NCBI RefSeq assembly: GCF_003950315.1
Contig: NZ_NGJT01000003.1
Span: 106,531 to 170,530 of the forward strand
DNA from: Vagococcus bubulae
GTDB taxonomy: Bacteria > Bacillota > Bacilli > Lactobacillales > Vagococcaceae
Direction: 5' to 3'
DNA length: 64,000 nt
A model generated the notes under the pieces. That model searched no databases and was not told where the DNA came from. It saw only the letters and a list, made by a program, of their open reading frames with translations. Every line of letters starts with the position of its first letter. Positions within the stretch are counted from its first letter, which is position 1. The position numbers and the translations under genes are program-made. This document shows positions 60,426-64,000 of this stretch, piece by piece.

Positions 60426-62618
60426 CTAATCTTGATATGTCTGATTTAATATTTCTCTGGTCTTTAAATACTCTTCTTCAAGTGAATGATATTCGTCTAT
60501 ATCCTTTTCATCAATTTTCTTATTTTGTATATTTAAATCATCTAAATCAGTATCAGATAGGGTATCAAGTTTTGGAATAAGTGGATTAGATTGTTTATCA
60601 CCTATGAATACTTCATTTCCAAATTTAAACGGTTTTGCTTGTCGACCATTCATCATGACTTTAAAAGCACTATTCATTAAATATACTCTTCCTTGATTTG
60701 CTGTATCGTGTGGATAGGTAGTTGGAGCATAAGTCGCATCAACATAGGTTGGACTACCTAACCATGTGGCAATTGAAATCTCAGGAGAAGCCATCACAAG
60801 AAGTGCGTCTGGAGATTTATTTTGACTATTTGGTACAGAACTATCAAAATTACTTAATCCAGATTTCATGACATAGGTATCCTGACTAAAGCCTGTGTAT
60901 TTAGGTCCAGCATATGGCTCTGATCCATTCTCTCCAGTTGCCTCTTTTAACATGCTCACCATCGTTTTTGCAGTACTTGAGCTCATGGTTCGCTTACTTT
61001 CAGCATCAGAAAGATTTATTTTAACAGAGTCGGTTTTAATACTTTCAATAGTTGTCGGTTCAACTCTAACACCATCGTTTCCAAACACACTAAATGCAGA
61101 TGACAATGCTAAAACATTCGTTGGAAAATTAATCGCTTGTTCGGCTGTGTAAGTTGAGCCTTTTGGGTTATAAGAAGCTAGACCAAATGGTTCCATCATA
61201 CTATTCTTTTGCTGATCGTTTGTCATTTGAAAGGCTTCTACAGCAGCAGTATTCAGTGATAATCCTAATGCATAAGATGCACTCACTTTACCATAATTTT
61301 CATTGCCATAATTATTAACTTTCCAATCTCCCACTGTAAAAGAATTCCCGTTTTGAATCGTATTTGGTGTCAATCCAGCATACTCAACGGCGGGAGCATA
61401 ATCCAACAAAGGTTTTATCGTAGAACCTGATGAGCGCGTTGCAGTATATGGAATCAATGGATTATCTGAATTAGTTGCTAGACCGATAATGTGTCCTGTT
61501 TGAGTATCAATCACTGAAATAGCGGTCAAGCTTTCTTTATGCTCGATGTATCCATTAGGCAGCTGATCATCTTGAGGGTATGTTCCTTCTACAATACTGT
61601 GCAACTCTTTTAATTGATTACTATCTGCATAAGTTTTAACTGTAATGGTGGTATTTTGCGGTAAATTTAAAACACTCAGTTCGTCTTTAACTTTTGAAAC
61701 GTAAGATTGATACTCTTTCGGTGTCCCTTGTTGTTTATATCTTTTTAACGTAAACTCTTCATTTTCACTTTGAACCAGGTCTACTGTCTGCTTATATATT
61801 TTTTCACTGATGAGTTCTTTTTCTTTCATAATGGATAACACGGTAAGAGTCCGCTTCTTTCCACTCTTTTCGAAGTCTTGAACATATACTGAAGGCGATT
61901 GACCCAAACCAGCCATATAAGCAATTTGAGCTACCTGTTTTGGATCATTCTTGTCTATGTCAGACATATCATTACCAAATAATTCAATTGAAGCTGCCCT
62001 AACTCCTACAGTATTAGGGGTTAAACGAAGTTCATTTAAATAAGCTTTTAAAATATCATCACGATTATACTTTAATGATAACTTCCTAGCATCAATTAAC
62101 TGAATAATCTTATCTGACAATGAATTTTTATTATTTGTGCCAAAAACCATAATCTTCACTAATTGCTGCTCAATCGTTGATCCACCTCTAGAAACAACTT
62201 TTTGCCCCATTTTTTTTCTGACTTGAGAAACAGCGGCTCCCATTGTGTCTTTAATAGAGAAGCCATGTGTTTTTCTCGTATAAAAAGAGGCATCTTCCAC
62301 AGCAAGAAGTGTATTTATATACAATTTATCAACATTCCAAGTTGGCTTATGTAGAACTGGATCAAATTTAACGACGACATTATTTTTATCTAACGGTTCA
62401 TCGTTTTTATCTAAAATAATAAAAGATTGTGTAATTTTCTCATCAATATTTTGAATTTCAAGTAATGAACTGTAAGGACTATAACGTTTGCTTATGATAT
62501 AAGTTCCAACTGACACAGACACTATCACAAGCATAGCTATCATACCTAGAATGATTAATACTACATGACGTCGATTAAGATATCGAGAGCGCTTCTTATA
62601 AACTTTTTTCGAGGACAT
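60426..62618 (-). CDS. Class A penicillin-binding protein (bifunctional)
   Basis: A 730-residue peptidoglycan glycosyltransferase-transpeptidase. One N-terminal membrane helix (about 18-41) precedes the GT51 domain: EDASFYTRKTHGFS (108-121, catalytic Glu) and RGGSTIEQQLVK (144-155). The transpeptidase has SGSTIKP (active Ser 399, Lys 402), SLN (454-456) and KSG (585-587) in place of the usual KTG. A long acidic Lys/Asp/Asn C-terminal tail follows residue 690. It builds wall at the outer membrane face. AAAAGGAGG lies before the ATG. The PASTA gene ends 36 bp upstream of its start. Confidence 0.92.
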   Translation of the reverse strand: MSSKKVYKKRSRYLNRRHVVLIILGMIAMLVIVSVSVGTYIISKRYSPYSSLLEIQNIDEKITQSFIILDKNDEPLDKNNVVVKFDPVLHKPTWNVDKLYINTLLAVEDASFYTRKTHGFSIKDTMGAAVSQVRKKMGQKVVSRGGSTIEQQLVKIMVFGTNNKNSLSDKIIQLIDARKLSLKYNRDDILKAYLNELRLTPNTVGVRAASIELFGNDMSDIDKNDPKQVAQIAYMAGLGQSPSVYVQDFEKSGKKRTLTVLSIMKEKELISEKIYKQTVDLVQSENEEFTLKRYKQQGTPKEYQSYVSKVKDELSVLNLPQNTTITVKTYADSNQLKELHSIVEGTYPQDDQLPNGYIEHKESLTAISVIDTQTGHIIGLATNSDNPLIPYTATRSSGSTIKPLLDYAPAVEYAGLTPNTIQNGNSFTVGDWKVNNYGNENYGKVSASYALGLSLNTAAVEAFQMTNDQQKNSMMEPFGLASYNPKGSTYTAEQAINFPTNVLALSSAFSVFGNDGVRVEPTTIESIKTDSVKINLSDAESKRTMSSSTAKTMVSMLKEATGENGSEPYAGPKYTGFSQDTYVMKSGLSNFDSSVPNSQNKSPDALLVMASPEISIATWLGSPTYVDATYAPTTYPHDTANQGRVYLMNSAFKVMMNGRQAKPFKFGNEVFIGDKQSNPLIPKLDTLSDTDLDDLNIQNKKIDEKDIDEYHSLEEEYLKTREILNQTYQD

Positions 62619-62654
62619 TCGAAACCTCCTTTTCTTATTTGTTAAATCTGTTGT

Positions 62655-63866
62655 CTACTCTTTGGTCGATGATGTTGTCTCACTAGTTGATGAGGACTCA
62701 GACGTAGACGAACTACTTGATTCTGAAGATTGGGTTCTTTTGGCAACAGATTGATTTTCAACTATTATTTGAATAGTAGACCCTTTAATGATAAAATTAT
62801 AAGCTTGTGATGAAGGATCTTGTTTTAAAATTTTATCTTGTTCATTCCCATCCCACGATTCAATACCTCGGATATTCTCAGGAACGATTTCACCATTTTT
62901 ATACTTAGTATTTGTGTATCCTTGTATACTTAAACTTAAGTTTAATTGATTCATTTCTTGTTTAGCTTCTCTAACAGTCATACCAACTAAATCAGGAATG
63001 TCTACTGACTTTTTGATTAATTTCTCATTAGTTTTCAAATTAGATTGTAATTCACTGTACTTTCTTTCAAACTCCTCCACCATAGTTTTGGACTCAAGAT
63101 AACTATTTGCCTCATCAATATATTTACCTAATTCCATTCCAAATTTAGTATTTGGCGTAGGAATATCTTCTACGAGATTGTCATAAGAATAAACTAAATC
63201 TTTAATTTTATTCGCTTCAATTATGTTATCATTTATTTCGTCCAATAAGCTAACAGACTTTTTAAAACTTTGCTCATTTGTGACTACCAACATGCCCTCT
63301 TGATTATATATTTTGTTCAATAAATCTAACAATTCTTGTGCATCTTTGCTCATCTCTTCAGCATCTGTAACAGTTGATTTTCTAAAAGCATCTAGCAATT
63401 CATCATATTGTTTGGGCAATCTATTTTTATAGTACAAAATATACAGTTCTTCAATATCGACATCTTCGATAATATCAAGACGTTTCTTTATATTATCCAT
63501 CGCATCATCAATATCTGAAACGTCTGTTTTACCTTCCATTACTTCTAATAGTAATTTTTTATTTTTAGGTAATTGCTTAACCTTTTCATCATTTGCCTCA
63601 TAAAGCCACGATTCGAATGCATTATTTTTTAAAGCGCGGATTAACCGAGTATCTGTGTCTTCAATCCTAGTTAAACTATATATCTCTGCTTGAGTGATAT
63701 TTTGTGCCTCCGGAATATCATTAATGTAATGATACGCTTTAAAAAATAAATAGGAACTGACTAAACCCATTATTATGAAAAATGAATAAATAAATGTTTT
63801 CCAAGATTTGCTTATTTTTTTATATTTTTTATTTTTAGATAACCTCACACTTTTTTTCTTTTTCAT
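62655..63866 (-). CDS. PASTA-domain membrane protein
   Basis: A 403-residue membrane protein. A Lys/Arg-rich N-terminus and a single membrane helix (about 25-48) are followed by an extracellular helical region of about 230 residues with charged coiled-coil-like segments, one PASTA domain (VDIPDLVGMTVREAKQEMNQ to IKGSTIQIIVE, about 290-370), and a Ser/Thr-rich tail (SSSSTSESSS). PASTA domains bind peptidoglycan or its precursors. There is no kinase domain, unlike PrkC/StkP. The ATG at 63866 lacks a clear ribosome binding site, and a TTG at 63884 is the alternative. It probably acts with the adjacent PBP. Confidence 0.82.
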   Translation of the reverse strand: MKKKKSVRLSKNKKYKKISKSWKTFIYSFFIIMGLVSSYLFFKAYHYINDIPEAQNITQAEIYSLTRIEDTDTRLIRALKNNAFESWLYEANDEKVKQLPKNKKLLLEVMEGKTDVSDIDDAMDNIKKRLDIIEDVDIEELYILYYKNRLPKQYDELLDAFRKSTVTDAEEMSKDAQELLDLLNKIYNQEGMLVVTNEQSFKKSVSLLDEINDNIIEANKIKDLVYSYDNLVEDIPTPNTKFGMELGKYIDEANSYLESKTMVEEFERKYSELQSNLKTNEKLIKKSVDIPDLVGMTVREAKQEMNQLNLSLSIQGYTNTKYKNGEIVPENIRGIESWDGNEQDKILKQDPSSQAYNFIIKGSTIQIIVENQSVAKRTQSSESSSSSTSESSSTSETTSSTKE

Positions 63867-63924
63867 TTTGGATGGTTGCGTCAAGAATTATGTGTAAATG
63901 GAAAAAACCATTCTGTCGGTTAAG

Positions 63925-64000
63925 TTAAAACATTGATTCTAATGTATCTTGTATTTCTTTAAAACCTTTATGAATCCGACACAAAAATTTCTGATTATAG
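63925..64000 (-). CDS. C-terminal fragment of an unidentified gene
   Basis: Only the last 24 codons are in the window (NQKFLCRIHKGFKEIQDTLESMF then TAA at 63925-63927). The ending is basic and helical, but I cannot assign it. A weak hairpin AACC/GGTT with a T6 run follows (63904-63924), consistent with a terminator. The gene on the same strand next is the PASTA gene, so it may be unrelated or part of the same cell-wall cluster. Confidence 0.4.
   Translation of the reverse strand, partial: YNQKFLCRIHKGFKEIQDTLESMF

Noticed and set aside
63925..64000. Transposase C-terminus at the window end
   Set aside because: The basic helical tail is suggestive but only 24 residues are visible and no terminal inverted repeat is clear, so no insertion sequence is claimed.

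Overview
The window is AT-rich, densely coding DNA from a low-GC Gram-positive bacterium. Gene content points to Lactobacillales, most likely Enterococcaceae (Vagococcus- or Enterococcus-like): an AdcA-ZinT zinc lipoprotein, LuxS, a complete menFDHCEB set, MecA and Spx, a BceAB-type exporter, a CLC-F fluoride antiporter, a sortase with an LPXTG protein, DUF4822 and DUF4767 lipoproteins, and AGGAGG-type ribosome binding sites. The genus assignment is inference. No rRNA, tRNA, CRISPR array or intact insertion sequence was seen.

Layout. 1-3.5 kb: a minus-strand zinc-starvation operon behind a Zur-type palindrome (zinc-binding lipoprotein, three cysteine-depleted ribosomal protein paralogues, an unknown protein, a COG0523 GTPase). 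3.7-8.1 kb: luxS, an FMN reductase, and a nucleoside-salvage group (phosphorylase, PnuC-like transporter, CodA-like amidohydrolase). 8.1-12.4 kb: a GT8 glycosyltransferase, a broken GT2/GtrA gene, an HxlR regulator with a divergent NAD(P)-binding protein, and a purine permease behind a purine riboswitch. 12.7-16.6 kb: BceAB-like ABC exporter and a glycerol-dehydrogenase-like gene. 16.7-24.6 kb: menaquinone genes menB-E-F-D-H-C with a divergent hot-dog thioesterase (candidate MenI); MenA is not in the window.

24.6-30.7 kb: AAA ATPase, an unassigned structured intergenic region, DUF4767 lipoprotein, fluoride riboswitch plus CLC-F, a Dps protein, a MepB protein, and a cystathionine gamma-synthase/lyase pseudogene with two in-frame stops. 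30.8-33 kb: sortase operon with a 32-residue peptide gene, opposite an LPXTG surface protein; a palindrome lies between them. 33-45.7 kb: YghU-like GST, YbgA, small unknown proteins, a histidine kinase/response regulator pair opposite a double-DUF4822 lipoprotein, a LysR-controlled cluster, and cysK-cysE. 45.8-49.1 kb: mecA, spx, trpS and a ClpP paralogue, all tied to proteolysis or translation.

49.2-54.9 kb holds the most unusual locus: three tightly packed genes for a large multi-HTH protein with a sigma-region-4-like helix, a ParB-domain protein and a SNF2-family helicase. I know no named system with this composition; it looks like a defence or DNA-transaction module. It is followed by a 630-bp gene-poor AT-rich gap, a phnD-C-E-E transporter operon with a metallophosphatase but no C-P lyase genes, a class A penicillin-binding protein, a PASTA membrane protein, and the tail of an unidentified gene at the window end.
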